A stretch of DNA of 37,187 nucleotides from an uncultured Collinsella sp. (GTDB lineage Bacteria > Actinomycetota > Coriobacteriia > Coriobacteriales > Coriobacteriaceae): NCBI GenBank assembly GCA_902464965.1, contig CABQLI010000012.1:1-37187 (forward strand). Reading direction: 5' to 3'. The notes beneath the pieces are model-generated. The model was not told the DNA's origin and ran no database searches. It saw only the letters and a program-made list of their open reading frames with translations. Every line of letters starts with the position of its first letter. Within the stretch, counting starts at the first letter, position 1. The translations under genes and the position numbers were made by a program. Below are positions 23,454 through 31,926 of this stretch, one piece after another.

Positions 23454-24167
23454 CTACCCTTGGGTGACCAGGCGATAGCCGATACCCACGTGCGTTTGGA
23501 TGTAGCGCGGGTGCGCGGGGTCGGACTCGATCTTTTTGCGCAGCGTGCCCATAAAGACACGCAGGCTCGCTAGGTCGCTCTTAGTCGCCGTACCCCAAAT
23601 CTCGTGCAGGATAAACTGATGCGTGAGCACCTTGTCGGCATTATGGGCCAGCAGGCATAGCAATTTGTACTCAATCGGCGTCAGATGCAGCTCCTCTCCA
23701 TCCATCGTGGCGATGCCGGCATCAAAATCGATATGCAGCTCACCGGCATCGAACGAGCCCTCAGAGGAAACACCACCCGTTTGCGCATACGAAAGGCGCC
23801 TGAGCGTCGTGCGAATACGCGCGAGCAGCTCCTCGACCGAAAACGGCTTGGTCAGGTAGTCGTCGGCGCCGGCATCGAGCGCGCGGATTTTGTCCGCATC
23901 CTCGCTGCGCGCCGAGACCACGATAATCGGCATGCCCGACCATGCGCGCACCGACTCCACCACCTTGACGCCGTCCATATCGGGCAGGCCCAGATCGAGC
24001 AGCACAATGCTCGGCGCCTGCGATGAGGCGGCAGCGATGGCAGCATGGGCGGTCTCCACAGCCATATGGCGCAAGCCGTGCGCCTCGAGCGCGGCAACAA
24101 TAAGATTGCGAACGGCGGGGTCGTCCTCAACGACCAAGATGAGCGGTTTTACGGCAGAGTTCGGCAC
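23454..24167 (-). CDS. kdpE: KdpE-like response regulator
   Basis: The 237-residue OmpR/PhoB-type regulator has a receiver domain with the acidic pair EDD at 14-16, phosphoacceptor Asp58 (VLLDLGLPDMDG) and conserved Lys in YLTKPF, then a winged-helix DNA-binding domain (HLTPIEYKLLCLLAHNADKV to HVGIGYRL). Sequence and pairing with a DUF4118 kinase point to KdpE. I chose GTG 24167 because AAGGAG precedes it by 7 to 8 bases; the frame is open to 24248, but that part lies inside the kinase gene. It starts 4 bases after the kinase stop. In E. coli KdpE activates kdpFABC; here the nearest potassium gene is kup, which suggests control of kup. Confidence 0.9.
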   Translation of the reverse strand: MPNSAVKPLILVVEDDPAVRNLIVAALEAHGLRHMAVETAHAAIAAASSQAPSIVLLDLGLPDMDGVKVVESVRAWSGMPIIVVSARSEDADKIRALDAGADDYLTKPFSVEELLARIRTTLRRLSYAQTGGVSSEGSFDAGELHIDFDAGIATMDGEELHLTPIEYKLLCLLAHNADKVLTHQFILHEIWGTATKSDLASLRVFMGTLRKKIESDPAHPRYIQTHVGIGYRLVTQG

Positions 24168-24171
24168 AGCG

Positions 24172-25797
24172 CTACTCCTTATCAAACGAAACGTCGGCGG
24201 CGGGAAGTTCAATCGTAAAGACCGAACCGTGCGGGTCCGCCGCGGCAACCTCTATGCTACCGCCATGCGCCAACGCAATGGAACGGCAGAGCGAAAGACC
24301 CAGGCCAACGCTGCGGTGGCTGTCGGCCAGACCATGGTTGGCGGTATAGAACGACTCGAAGATCCGCTCGCAATCCTCGGGTGCGATGCCCGGACCATCA
24401 TCGGCCACCGAGCACGCCACACGTCCATCGTCGACGCTAATCGAAATAACAATATGCGAACCCAACGGCGTATAGGTGATGGCGTTGTTCACTAGGTTCA
24501 CCACCAGCTGCACCATCAGGCGTGCATCGACGTTGACGAGCGCCGGCTCATCGCACGCCACCACCTTAAGGTCGTGCTCGCGCACGGCCGGATTTACGTG
24601 GCGCAGTGCCTCCTCGACGATATCGTCCATGAGTTCGAGCGTGGTCGACAGGCGCATACCGCCACCCTCGAGCTTGGTGATGGCGAGCAGATTCTCGACG
24701 GTGGCGTTGAGCCACAGCGCATCCGAGCGAATGGATAGAAGCAGGCCGCGGCGCGTCTGGGCATCGAGCACCGCGGTGCCGGTCGAGCCCTGATCGAGCA
24801 GCACGTCGGCATTACCCGAAATACTGGTAAGCGGCGTGCGCAGATCATGCGAGATGGAGCGCAGCAGGTTGGCGCGCAGCTGTTCGTTTTTGGCGAGCAC
24901 CGCCGCTTCCTCGCGGGCCTCCATGGCGCGGGCGCGGTCGAGCGCCAGCTCGCCTTCGCTCACGATGGCATCGGCAAGTGTCCGCTCCTCATGCGTCAGC
25001 ACGTCGGGCTCGGCAACGATAGCCAGCACGCCCACCACCGAGGCGGGGTCGCCCGAGCGGACGAAGCCGTCGCCCGTGCGAACCGTCAGGTAGATGCCAT
25101 AAAACGCCGATCCGCCATAGGTGGCATCGAGCGGCGTTCCCACATAGGCGGACGCCGAGAGCCGCGGCGGCATCTGCGGCGCCAGTTCATGCACCGGCGC
25201 GGCATCGCCCACGGCCGTGTATGTCGCACGCGGCAGCAGGTCATCGCCCTCGGCGTCGGCGCTGTACCACACGACCGGACAGCCCGAAAGACGCGCCAGC
25301 TGCGTTGCCATGGCATGGACAATCTGCTGCTGATCGGCGCACCGCTGCAGCATGCGGTTGGTCTCGAGCACCATATGCGTGCGGCGGTCGCTGGCGGCAG
25401 CCTGTGCCAAGGCGCGGCGCAGGGCCAACGCAATCGAGCTTGACACGAGCGAGACCGCAAACATGATGAAGAACATGCCCGGATGGATGTGGTCGATAAG
25501 CGTTAAGGAGTAACGCGGCTCGATAAACAAAAAGTTGTAGAGCGAAACGGCGGCGGCGGAGCTCAGAAGACAGTACAGGCGGCTCCAGGTAAAAAATGCG
25601 CACAGCTGCACCGCAAGCACATACACAATCATGATGCTCGGGGCAAGACCGGGGCGGTCGAGCACCGCGCCGACAACCGTCGCGGCCGCGAGCAACCCCG
25701 CCACCACGCAGGTGTCGTACAGAGGGCCGCGCCGCGTCTGCGTCGAGCGCCTCCACCAAAAACTGTCGGCAAGATCGCCATCCGAGCGAACATCCAT
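24172..25797 (-). CDS. kdpD: KdpD-like sensor histidine kinase, short form
   Basis: The 541-residue kinase has four membrane segments of the DUF4118 type (about 25-125, including YNFLFIEPRYSLT), a GAF-like region (about 150-285), the dimerisation/phosphoacceptor helix with His317 (SISHDLRTPLTSI), and the ATP-binding domain (N-box NLVNNAITYTP, DDGPGIAPEDCERIF, GLGLSLC). It lacks the roughly 380-residue cytoplasmic KdpD/Usp region that starts the E. coli protein (894 residues), so it would sense without the c-di-AMP- or nucleotide-binding module. I chose ATG 25797 with GGAGGG 10 bases upstream; GTG 25803 is possible. A terminator-like hairpin lies just upstream. Confidence 0.88.
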   Translation of the reverse strand: MDVRSDGDLADSFWWRRSTQTRRGPLYDTCVVAGLLAAATVVGAVLDRPGLAPSIMIVYVLAVQLCAFFTWSRLYCLLSSAAAVSLYNFLFIEPRYSLTLIDHIHPGMFFIMFAVSLVSSSIALALRRALAQAAASDRRTHMVLETNRMLQRCADQQQIVHAMATQLARLSGCPVVWYSADAEGDDLLPRATYTAVGDAAPVHELAPQMPPRLSASAYVGTPLDATYGGSAFYGIYLTVRTGDGFVRSGDPASVVGVLAIVAEPDVLTHEERTLADAIVSEGELALDRARAMEAREEAAVLAKNEQLRANLLRSISHDLRTPLTSISGNADVLLDQGSTGTAVLDAQTRRGLLLSIRSDALWLNATVENLLAITKLEGGGMRLSTTLELMDDIVEEALRHVNPAVREHDLKVVACDEPALVNVDARLMVQLVVNLVNNAITYTPLGSHIVISISVDDGRVACSVADDGPGIAPEDCERIFESFYTANHGLADSHRSVGLGLSLCRSIALAHGGSIEVAAADPHGSVFTIELPAADVSFDKE

Positions 25798-25824
25798 CGA
25801 CACCGCGCCCTCCCTCAAAAACAA

Positions 25825-25863
25825 AAACCACCACGAAGGGGACAGACACCTTTGTGGTGGTTT
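25825..25863 (-). terminator. REP-related hairpin with T tail before kdpD
   Basis: On the minus strand AAACCACCAC pairs with GTGGTGGTTT, the centre is a variant of the GGGACTGTCCC core, and TTTTTGTTTTTG follows. It therefore looks like an intrinsic terminator. It ends 28 bases before the kdpD start, leaving no room for a promoter between. A further partial copy of the left arm lies at 25867-25878. Confidence 0.65.
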
Positions 25864-25909
25864 TCCCTCGTGGTGGTTCCTAGTGTAAAGCCTTTACAAC
25901 CTGCGGTCG

Positions 25910-26080
25910 CTAGACAAACAGCACGTGCGCGAGCAGGGCACATACGCACGCTGCGGCAAATACCAACGCCACAACTGAGATCACGCGATCGGCAATATCC
26001 ATGTTGGCTCGGTTCGTAAAGAACTGGTCCTCGGCGGCGTCGATACCCGCCTCGCGCGCATCAAGTGTCCTTGCATCCAT
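25910..26080 (-). CDS. Small membrane protein (56 residues) between kup and kdpD
   Basis: The protein has a polar, acidic N-terminal half (MDARTLDAREAGIDAAEDQF) and one strongly hydrophobic helix at about 33-55 with two Cys and Ala-rich packing faces. No known family is recognised; it is longer than KdpF (29 residues in E. coli) and not obviously related. ATG 26080 is preceded by GGGGAGG, 5 bases away, one of the best ribosome sites in the window, which supports real translation. It lies 61 bases after kup on the same strand. A role in adjusting the Kup transporter or the KdpD-like sensor is a reasonable guess only. Confidence 0.7.
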   Translation of the reverse strand: MDARTLDAREAGIDAAEDQFFTNRANMDIADRVISVVALVFAAACVCALLAHVLFV

Positions 26081-26141
26081 GTTTACCTCCCCGGCTTTCA
26101 TTTCATCCATCGATGATCAACTCCGCGTAGCCCGCTGGTGA

Positions 26142-28169
26142 CTACGGGCGCTCGTTGGGAGCCAGGCGCTGCATCTTGTTCACGGCCTTGAACTTGGTGA
26201 ACAGCGGCACGTACTCAAAGCTCACGTTGGAGTTCTCCAGGCCGTACCAGCGTGCAGGCGTGCCGGCGGCGCGACGAATGATGTACTTGAGCGTAATGGC
26301 CGTACGCTCGCTCGGCTCCACATCGCTTTCGGGCGCCAGAAGCTTACGGATCAGGACGAACTTGAACGTACCGATGTTGCCCGGATCCTTGTAGACCGAG
26401 TAGTCATGCGTCTGCGCCGGCAGCTCGCCGGTGGCAGCCAGGTCCTGAACAACCTGACGCAGGTAGGCATTGACGCGCTGGTTGATCTTGTAGCCCAGGT
26501 ACAGATGCACGCGGAACACGTAGTCGGTGCCGAACGTCTCGACCGAATAGGCAAAGGTGTGCGGTTCGTCCATGGTCTCGACATTCACAAACCACCAGGC
26601 GCGGGCGCGCTTGGGATGCTTGTCCAGAATCGAGTAGACGATGTCGCGGTCGATGTAGTCGGTATGGGTGTCCTTGGTCAGGTACACGATGTTGTCGCTC
26701 AGGCGCTCGTAGCGATCGTCATCGCGCAGGCGCTTGAGCTGCGGCAGGTAGCTGCGCAGCGGCAGCAGCGTAAACTGGCGCTGCTCAACAGCCGTACCGT
26801 TGTACCAGCACACCATAATGCCCATGATGAGTGCAGCCATGAGGATGGTGAAGTAGCCGCCGTGGAAGAACTTGGTGAGCGAGCTCACGAAGAAGAAACC
26901 TTCGAGCAAAAGGAAGAAGGCTGCGAAGATCCACGGAGCAACCTTGAGCTTGCGCTCCTCGTGCAGGTAGAAGAAGAGCAGCAGCGTGGTGCACATCATA
27001 GTCAGCGTAATGGCAAGGCCGTAGGCGGCTTCCATATGCGCCGAGTTCTGGAACAGCAGCACCACAATGACGCAGCCGACAAGCATGACGTTGTTGACCA
27101 TGGGGATGTAGAGCTGGCCCTTGGTCTCGGCAGGGTAGAAGACCTGCATGTGCGGCATGAGGTCCAGACGGCTGGCCTCGGACACCAGCGAAAACGCGCC
27201 GGTGATGAGCGCCTGCGAGGCAATGATGGCCGCGACGGTGGAAAGGCCGACGGCAAACGGGCGCAAGCCCGGGGCGAGCATCTGGTAGAACGGGTTGAGA
27301 TCGGCAATGCCCATGAGCTCGGGGTTGGCAGCGTTGTTCATAAGCCAAGCGCCCTGGCCCATATAGGACAGCAGCAGGCAGCACTTAACGAACGGCCAGG
27401 TAGCGTAGATGTTGCCGCGGCCGACGTGGCCCATGTCGGAGTAGAGCGCCTCGGCACCGGTGGTGGCGAGGAAGCAGCTGCCCAGAATCATGATGCCCGC
27501 GTGGTTGTTGGGGCTCAACAAAAAGCCGATGCCGCGGAGCGGGTTGAGGCACAGCAGCACGGCGGGGTGCTGTAAGACAAAGAACAGACCCGTGCCGCCC
27601 AGGAATAGGAACCACAGCGTCATGATGGGGCCAAAGGCGTGACCGATCTTGGCCGTACCGATGCGCTGTACCAAGAAGAGCACGATGATGATGGCGAGCG
27701 TAATGGCGACGACGCGGCCCTGATCATCGCCCAGCACGGCATGGACCGCCGGGATAGTGCGCAGGCCCTCGATGGCCGTGGTAACGGTAACGGCCGGCGT
27801 CAGGATGCCGTCGGCGAGCAACGCGGCGCCACCCAGCATGGCGGGGATGATAAGCCACTTGCCGCAACGCTTGACCAGGCTGTACAGGGCAAAGATGCCG
27901 CCCTCGCCATGGTTATCGGCGCGCAGCGAGATGAGCACATACTTGATGGTGGTCAGCAACGTGACCGTCCACACGACAAGGGAGAGCGCGCCGAGCACGA
28001 ACTCCTCCGTGACGCTTCCGATGCCGCCGTTGCCGGCAACGAGCGCCTTGGTTACATACATAGGGCTGGTGCCGATATCGCCGTACACCACGCCCAGCGT
28101 GACGAGCATCGCCGAGATGCTCACAGGAATCGCAGCGTGCGAGGCTGCCTCCTTGGCCTTTTGTTCCAT
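26142..28169 (-). CDS. kup: Kup-type low-affinity potassium transporter
   Basis: The 675-residue KUP/HAK/KT family transporter takes up K+ with protons. The N-terminal signature VVYGDIGTSPMYV (about 26-38) is clear, followed by about 12 membrane helices to residue 440 and a cytoplasmic C-terminal domain of about 220 residues that in this family binds nucleotides or c-di-AMP. The length is normal (E. coli Kup is 622). I chose ATG 28169 with GGGAGG 10 bases upstream. It is the first gene of the leftward group kup, small membrane protein, kdpD, kdpE. Confidence 0.95.
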   Translation of the reverse strand: MEQKAKEAASHAAIPVSISAMLVTLGVVYGDIGTSPMYVTKALVAGNGGIGSVTEEFVLGALSLVVWTVTLLTTIKYVLISLRADNHGEGGIFALYSLVKRCGKWLIIPAMLGGAALLADGILTPAVTVTTAIEGLRTIPAVHAVLGDDQGRVVAITLAIIIVLFLVQRIGTAKIGHAFGPIMTLWFLFLGGTGLFFVLQHPAVLLCLNPLRGIGFLLSPNNHAGIMILGSCFLATTGAEALYSDMGHVGRGNIYATWPFVKCCLLLSYMGQGAWLMNNAANPELMGIADLNPFYQMLAPGLRPFAVGLSTVAAIIASQALITGAFSLVSEASRLDLMPHMQVFYPAETKGQLYIPMVNNVMLVGCVIVVLLFQNSAHMEAAYGLAITLTMMCTTLLLFFYLHEERKLKVAPWIFAAFFLLLEGFFFVSSLTKFFHGGYFTILMAALIMGIMVCWYNGTAVEQRQFTLLPLRSYLPQLKRLRDDDRYERLSDNIVYLTKDTHTDYIDRDIVYSILDKHPKRARAWWFVNVETMDEPHTFAYSVETFGTDYVFRVHLYLGYKINQRVNAYLRQVVQDLAATGELPAQTHDYSVYKDPGNIGTFKFVLIRKLLAPESDVEPSERTAITLKYIIRRAAGTPARWYGLENSNVSFEYVPLFTKFKAVNKMQRLAPNERP

Positions 28170-28204
28170 AAGCCGGTTTCCTCCCAACTTTAATGTTCGA
28201 AGGA

Positions 28205-28264
28205 ATTATAGGTAATCGGCCCATGTTTAAATGACACTGTCTTCCCAGCTAGATAAACATTTAT
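28205..28264 (-). promoter_or_regulatory. kup promoter and possible activator site
   Basis: On the minus strand a perfect TATAAT (28210-28205) lies 35 bases before the kup start. No good -35 box is found at 16-18 bases, as in activator-dependent promoters. About 60 bases upstream of the expected start, ATAAA and TTTAT flank two bases (28253-28264), an AT-rich dyad containing the TTTATA-type sequence that E. coli KdpE favours. The link to KdpE is inferred. Confidence 0.4.
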
Positions 28265-28292
28265 ACGACCTTTAGGCCACCGCGGCGATATG

Positions 28293-28327
28293 GAATGTGA
28301 CAAAGGGACTGTCCCCTTGTCACATTC
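28293..28327. repeat. REP-like palindrome, copy 4
   Basis: GAATGTGACAAAGGGACTGT mirrored as CCCCTTGTCACATTC, the cleanest copy in the window. It begins one base after the stop codon of the leftward nitroreductase gene. Confidence 0.85.
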
Positions 28328-28328
28328 G

Positions 28329-29177
28329 TCATTTTCCGAGCCAGTTTTTGAACCACCACTCCATGGAGCGGCTCATCTCGGCCATAAAGGGACTGGTGTG
28401 TTTGCGGGTGTAGATATCCACGACGCGCTCGCCCACCTCGCGAGCGTGCGGGCGAAACATCGCATCCATCTCGGCCACCTGCGCATCCATAGTCGCGGTA
28501 TCGGCGCGGCGATAGCGCTCCTCGTGCACCAGGTTCACCACGGGGTGCGCGATTGCCGGGCGCTCCTTACGGGGCGTGCCGATGATGAGCATCGACAGCG
28601 GCATGGTATAGGGCGGCAGATCGAGCAGCTCGGCAACTTCCTCGGCATTCTCGACGATATCACCGATGTAGCAGCTCCCCAGCCCCAGGGCCTCGGCGGC
28701 AACCACGGCGTTTTGCGCAGCGATCACGGCGTCCTGGGCCGCGATGGCAAAGTCGCCCAAACCCGGCGCGCGGCGGGGCGCCTTGCCCGTACGCTCGACA
28801 AACTCGGGCTCAAAGCAGCCCACGTGCTCAAACAGATCGATCCACTTGGCATAATCGACCACAAATATTAGTGCCCAGGGCGCCTTGGCGATCATGGGCT
28901 GGTGGTCGCACAGATCGGCCAGACGGTCCAGCGTAGCCTGCTCGCGAATGCTCACGATGGAATACATCATCATGGCGCCCGCCGACGGAGCGCGACTCGC
29001 TGCGTGCAGAATCGCCGCACGCTGCTCGTCGGTCACCGCCACGGGGCGGCCGTCGTCATCGCGCGCGAAGGCACGCGTGGAGGAACGGTGCTCCAACGTG
29101 TCCAACACCGCATTGCCCGTGGTCTCGACCGGATAGCCACACGTATCCACAGCCTTGGTGCAAACCTGCTCGTTCAT
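28329..29177 (-). CDS. Nitroreductase family protein
   Basis: The 282-residue FMN-dependent oxidoreductase has the N-terminal family start LEHRSSTRAFARD (about 29-41), SRAPSAG near 61 and the glycine-rich QNAVVAAEALGLGSCYIGDIVEN region near 160 that binds FMN. It is longer than typical members (about 200) by a C-terminal tail of 70 residues rich in Arg and Met, seen in some anaerobe homologues that act on nitro-aromatics, quinones or flavins. ATG 29177 follows GAGGATGAGG. It is monocistronic here, and the substrate is unknown. Confidence 0.9.
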   Translation of the reverse strand: MNEQVCTKAVDTCGYPVETTGNAVLDTLEHRSSTRAFARDDDGRPVAVTDEQRAAILHAASRAPSAGAMMMYSIVSIREQATLDRLADLCDHQPMIAKAPWALIFVVDYAKWIDLFEHVGCFEPEFVERTGKAPRRAPGLGDFAIAAQDAVIAAQNAVVAAEALGLGSCYIGDIVENAEEVAELLDLPPYTMPLSMLIIGTPRKERPAIAHPVVNLVHEERYRRADTATMDAQVAEMDAMFRPHAREVGERVVDIYTRKHTSPFMAEMSRSMEWWFKNWLGK

Positions 29178-29390
29178 CGCCTCATCCTCGCTAATTCTTT
29201 AAGAAGCCTTTACGTTTCCGTGTAATTCCCGTCCATTATCGCGCAGGTCGCCACTACATTGCGCCACACCGCCACACGTGCGCGTTAATATGGCTGGTTG
29301 TTGTGCGCAGACACCAATTGCAGCGCATATCTTGGTAACAATCGGGTAAACCCCCGCTTTCGTACGTTTTAGTTTGTGAGGAGTCTCAGC

Positions 29391-31691
29391 ATGTTCGCTG
29401 CCGCCATCTCGCTCGTCGGTCTTGCGGCGACCGTCTACCTTGTCTTGCGCGAGGCCAAGGCCATTCGCGCTCAGTCGGGCACCGTTGCCAAAAGCGCTCT
29501 TGGGTGGAGCGTCGCCTTCGGCCTTTTCCAGGTCTTTTTGACCATTTGGGGCGCCATTGGCCTCGTTGCCCAAAACGAGCCGCTCGCCTTTGTGATGCTC
29601 ATCCTGACCAACGCCATCCTCACCGGCTGCGCTTGGGCCAGCATCGCACGCGACCGCATCACCCCGCGCGTCTTTGCGTTCGCCGCGCCCGACGCCCCCG
29701 CTCCCACCGGCAAGCTCGCCCGCCTGCGCGGCGCCTTTGTGGGCAAACCGCTCGTCGCCGCTGTCTTGTGCCTGCTGCTCGCCGGCGTCTTTGCGCTGCT
29801 GGGCATGGAGGTCTCGTCCAACCACGACTTTACCTGGGTCTACCCCCTGTGCATCCTGCTCGAGTGGGCCATCATCACCACGCTCATGGTCGGCCTGTTC
29901 TTCCTGTTCCAGCGCCACGGCGCAGCCCCCGCGGTCTTGGCCTTTGCCCTCTTTGTCCTGGGCATTGCCGAGTTCTTCGTCATCACGTTTAAATCCATGC
30001 CCATCCAGCCGGGCGACCTTTCGGCCATCTCCACCGCCGCCGCGGTCGCCGGCACCGGCTACACCATCTCGATCTCACTGTTCTGCGTGCTGTCCATGGG
30101 CTTTACCGCCATCGCCATGCTGCTATGCGAGTACGCCGGCCTGGTGGCACCGCACCGTCAGAAGGGCGCCGCCAACGCCAAGCGCATGCTGCTCACCAAC
30201 CTGCTCGTGGCGGTGCTGTGCCTGGGCGGCGTGACCGCACACGTCACGCTCATCGACTACTACAACACTCTCGGCATCACCGTCTACACCTGGCGCCCGC
30301 TCGAGAGCTACTGGCGCGAGGGCTACCTGCCCGCTTTCATTAGCGCAGCGCAGTCCATCAAGCCGCCCAAACCCGCCGACTACTCCGTCGACGATGCCAA
30401 AGCCACGCTCAAAAAGTACGCCAAGACCTACGACAAGTCCGACGCGGCCAAGAGCGACGAGCGCGCCGCCGCAAAGGAACAGTTCGACAGCGAGAAGCCC
30501 ACGGTCATCGCCATCATGAACGAGACCTTCTCGGATCTGTCGATCTACCAGAACATGCGCGCCGGCTACGAGGGTCCGCAGTACTTTAAGAGCCTGTCCA
30601 ACTGCCTCAGCCGCGGTAAGCTCTATGTGAGCGCCTACGGTGGCGGTACCGCCAATACCGAGTTTGAGTTTATGACCGGCAACTCCATGGCCAACCTGGG
30701 CTCGGGCGTGTACCCCTACACCATCTACAACATGGAGACGACCGGGAACCTGGCAGAGCAGTTCAAATCGCTCGGCTATTCCACCACGGCTATGCACCCC
30801 AACCACGCGACCAACTGGAACCGCGAGAACGTCTACAAGGACTTTGGTTTTGACCAGTTCCTGTCCATCAACGATTTCCAGGGCGCCGATACCCTGCGCG
30901 GCATGGTGACCGACCAGGCTACCTACGACAAGATTCTTGAGCTGCTCGACCAGAACGCCGATCCGCAGTTCATCTTCGACGTGACCATGCAGAACCACTC
31001 GGGCTACGATACGGGCCTGCTGCCGGTCGACAAGCAGATGCACCTGAACATCGACACGACCGACCTGGACGCCAAGACCGTCGAGGACGGCACGCTCTCC
31101 GATGTCGACGAGTATGTCTCGTGCATCGAGCAGTCCGATCAGGCGCTTCGCTACTTCCTCAACGCCCTGAGCAAGCTCGACCGTAAGGTGGTCGTGGTGT
31201 TCTGGGGCGACCACCAGCCGTTCTTCCCGTCCAAGTTCAACGATAAGTGGTTTACCGGCGAGGACGACGCCACGCATCAGGAGCGCCTGTGGCAGACCGA
31301 TTACATCATCTGGGCCAACTACGACGTTGCCGGCTGCGACCAGATGAGCGAGGTCGACGACCTGTCCACCAACTACCTGTCCACCCAGCTGATGCAGCTG
31401 ATCGGCGCACCGCTGACCGACTACCAGAAAGCGCACATGACGCTGCGCGAGTCGCTGCCCGCCATCAACTCGGTGGGCTACGAGGACGCCAGCCTGCGCT
31501 GGGCGCTCTCCTCCAACGTCACCGGTGACGACGCCGCTGCCGCAGCCGCAACCAAGGCGCGCGATGATTACGCCAAGATGCAATACTACGAGATGTTCCG
31601 CGACGGCAAGAACGTGTACACCGAGCACTTCCAGACCGAGGCCAACGAGACCGACCCCAACCTGGCACCGGGCACGACCAAGATCAAGTAG
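29391..31691 (+). CDS. LTA synthase family (alkaline-phosphatase-fold) membrane enzyme
   Basis: The 766-residue protein has several N-terminal membrane helices (in the first 290 residues) and an external sulfatase/phosphatase-like domain. Catalytic features of lipoteichoic acid synthases are visible: Glu378 in MNETFSDL, the nucleophile Thr420 in YGGGTANTEFEFMTG, and FWGDHQPFFP with Asp607/His608. These enzymes transfer glycerol-phosphate from phosphatidylglycerol to a lipid anchor, or modify other envelope glycans. The membrane part is longer than the five helices of LtaS, so the exact polymer is open. I chose ATG 29391, with GAGGAG 7 bases upstream; GTG 29376 overlaps that site. It ends with a good terminator at 31768. 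Confidence 0.88.
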   Translation: MFAAAISLVGLAATVYLVLREAKAIRAQSGTVAKSALGWSVAFGLFQVFLTIWGAIGLVAQNEPLAFVMLILTNAILTGCAWASIARDRITPRVFAFAAPDAPAPTGKLARLRGAFVGKPLVAAVLCLLLAGVFALLGMEVSSNHDFTWVYPLCILLEWAIITTLMVGLFFLFQRHGAAPAVLAFALFVLGIAEFFVITFKSMPIQPGDLSAISTAAAVAGTGYTISISLFCVLSMGFTAIAMLLCEYAGLVAPHRQKGAANAKRMLLTNLLVAVLCLGGVTAHVTLIDYYNTLGITVYTWRPLESYWREGYLPAFISAAQSIKPPKPADYSVDDAKATLKKYAKTYDKSDAAKSDERAAAKEQFDSEKPTVIAIMNETFSDLSIYQNMRAGYEGPQYFKSLSNCLSRGKLYVSAYGGGTANTEFEFMTGNSMANLGSGVYPYTIYNMETTGNLAEQFKSLGYSTTAMHPNHATNWNRENVYKDFGFDQFLSINDFQGADTLRGMVTDQATYDKILELLDQNADPQFIFDVTMQNHSGYDTGLLPVDKQMHLNIDTTDLDAKTVEDGTLSDVDEYVSCIEQSDQALRYFLNALSKLDRKVVVVFWGDHQPFFPSKFNDKWFTGEDDATHQERLWQTDYIIWANYDVAGCDQMSEVDDLSTNYLSTQLMQLIGAPLTDYQKAHMTLRESLPAINSVGYEDASLRWALSSNVTGDDAAAAAATKARDDYAKMQYYEMFRDGKNVYTEHFQTEANETDPNLAPGTTKIK

Positions 31692-31739
31692 CAGCGCGTC
31701 TTAACTGGTTCGTCTGCCCGGCGACGCGGAACGTAAGGT

Positions 31740-31815
31740 TCCCTGCTCGGTCAGTCCTGCGCAAGACGAAGGCCACATTAAGTGGCCTTCTTTGCGTGCG
31801 GAACTCGCGATGAAC
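31740..31815 (+). repeat. Left copy of an outer inverted repeat (about 76 bp)
   Basis: The stretch from TCCCTGCTCGG to GCGATGAAC is the reverse complement of 37113-37187 with about 5 differences. It contains the terminator hairpin GAAGGCCAC/GTGGCCTTC. The two copies enclose the surface-protein gene and both tandem arrays, 5.3 kb apart. Confidence 0.85.
31768..31794. terminator. Terminator after the LTA synthase-like gene
   Basis: GAAGGCCAC (31768-31776) pairs perfectly with GTGGCCTTC (31782-31790), loop ATTAA, followed by TTTG. It lies 77 bases past the stop codon. Confidence 0.75.
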
Positions 31816-31895
31816 CTTATATGCCTCCGCCTGGACAGACTCCCTGATGTTGGGGCGTGGCTTGTCTTGGGTGTATCGCCGAACATATATAAGTT

Positions 31896-31922
31896 GAAGG
31901 CCACGTTATGTGGCCTTCTTTG
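31896..31922. terminator. Second copy of the same terminator hairpin
   Basis: GAAGGCCAC/GTGGCCTTC with loop GTTAT and a TTTG tail, differing from the copy at 31768 by two loop bases. The shared flank continues into TGCGGAA. It is a direct repeat of 128 bases offset. Confidence 0.7.
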
Positions 31923-31926
31923 TTTG

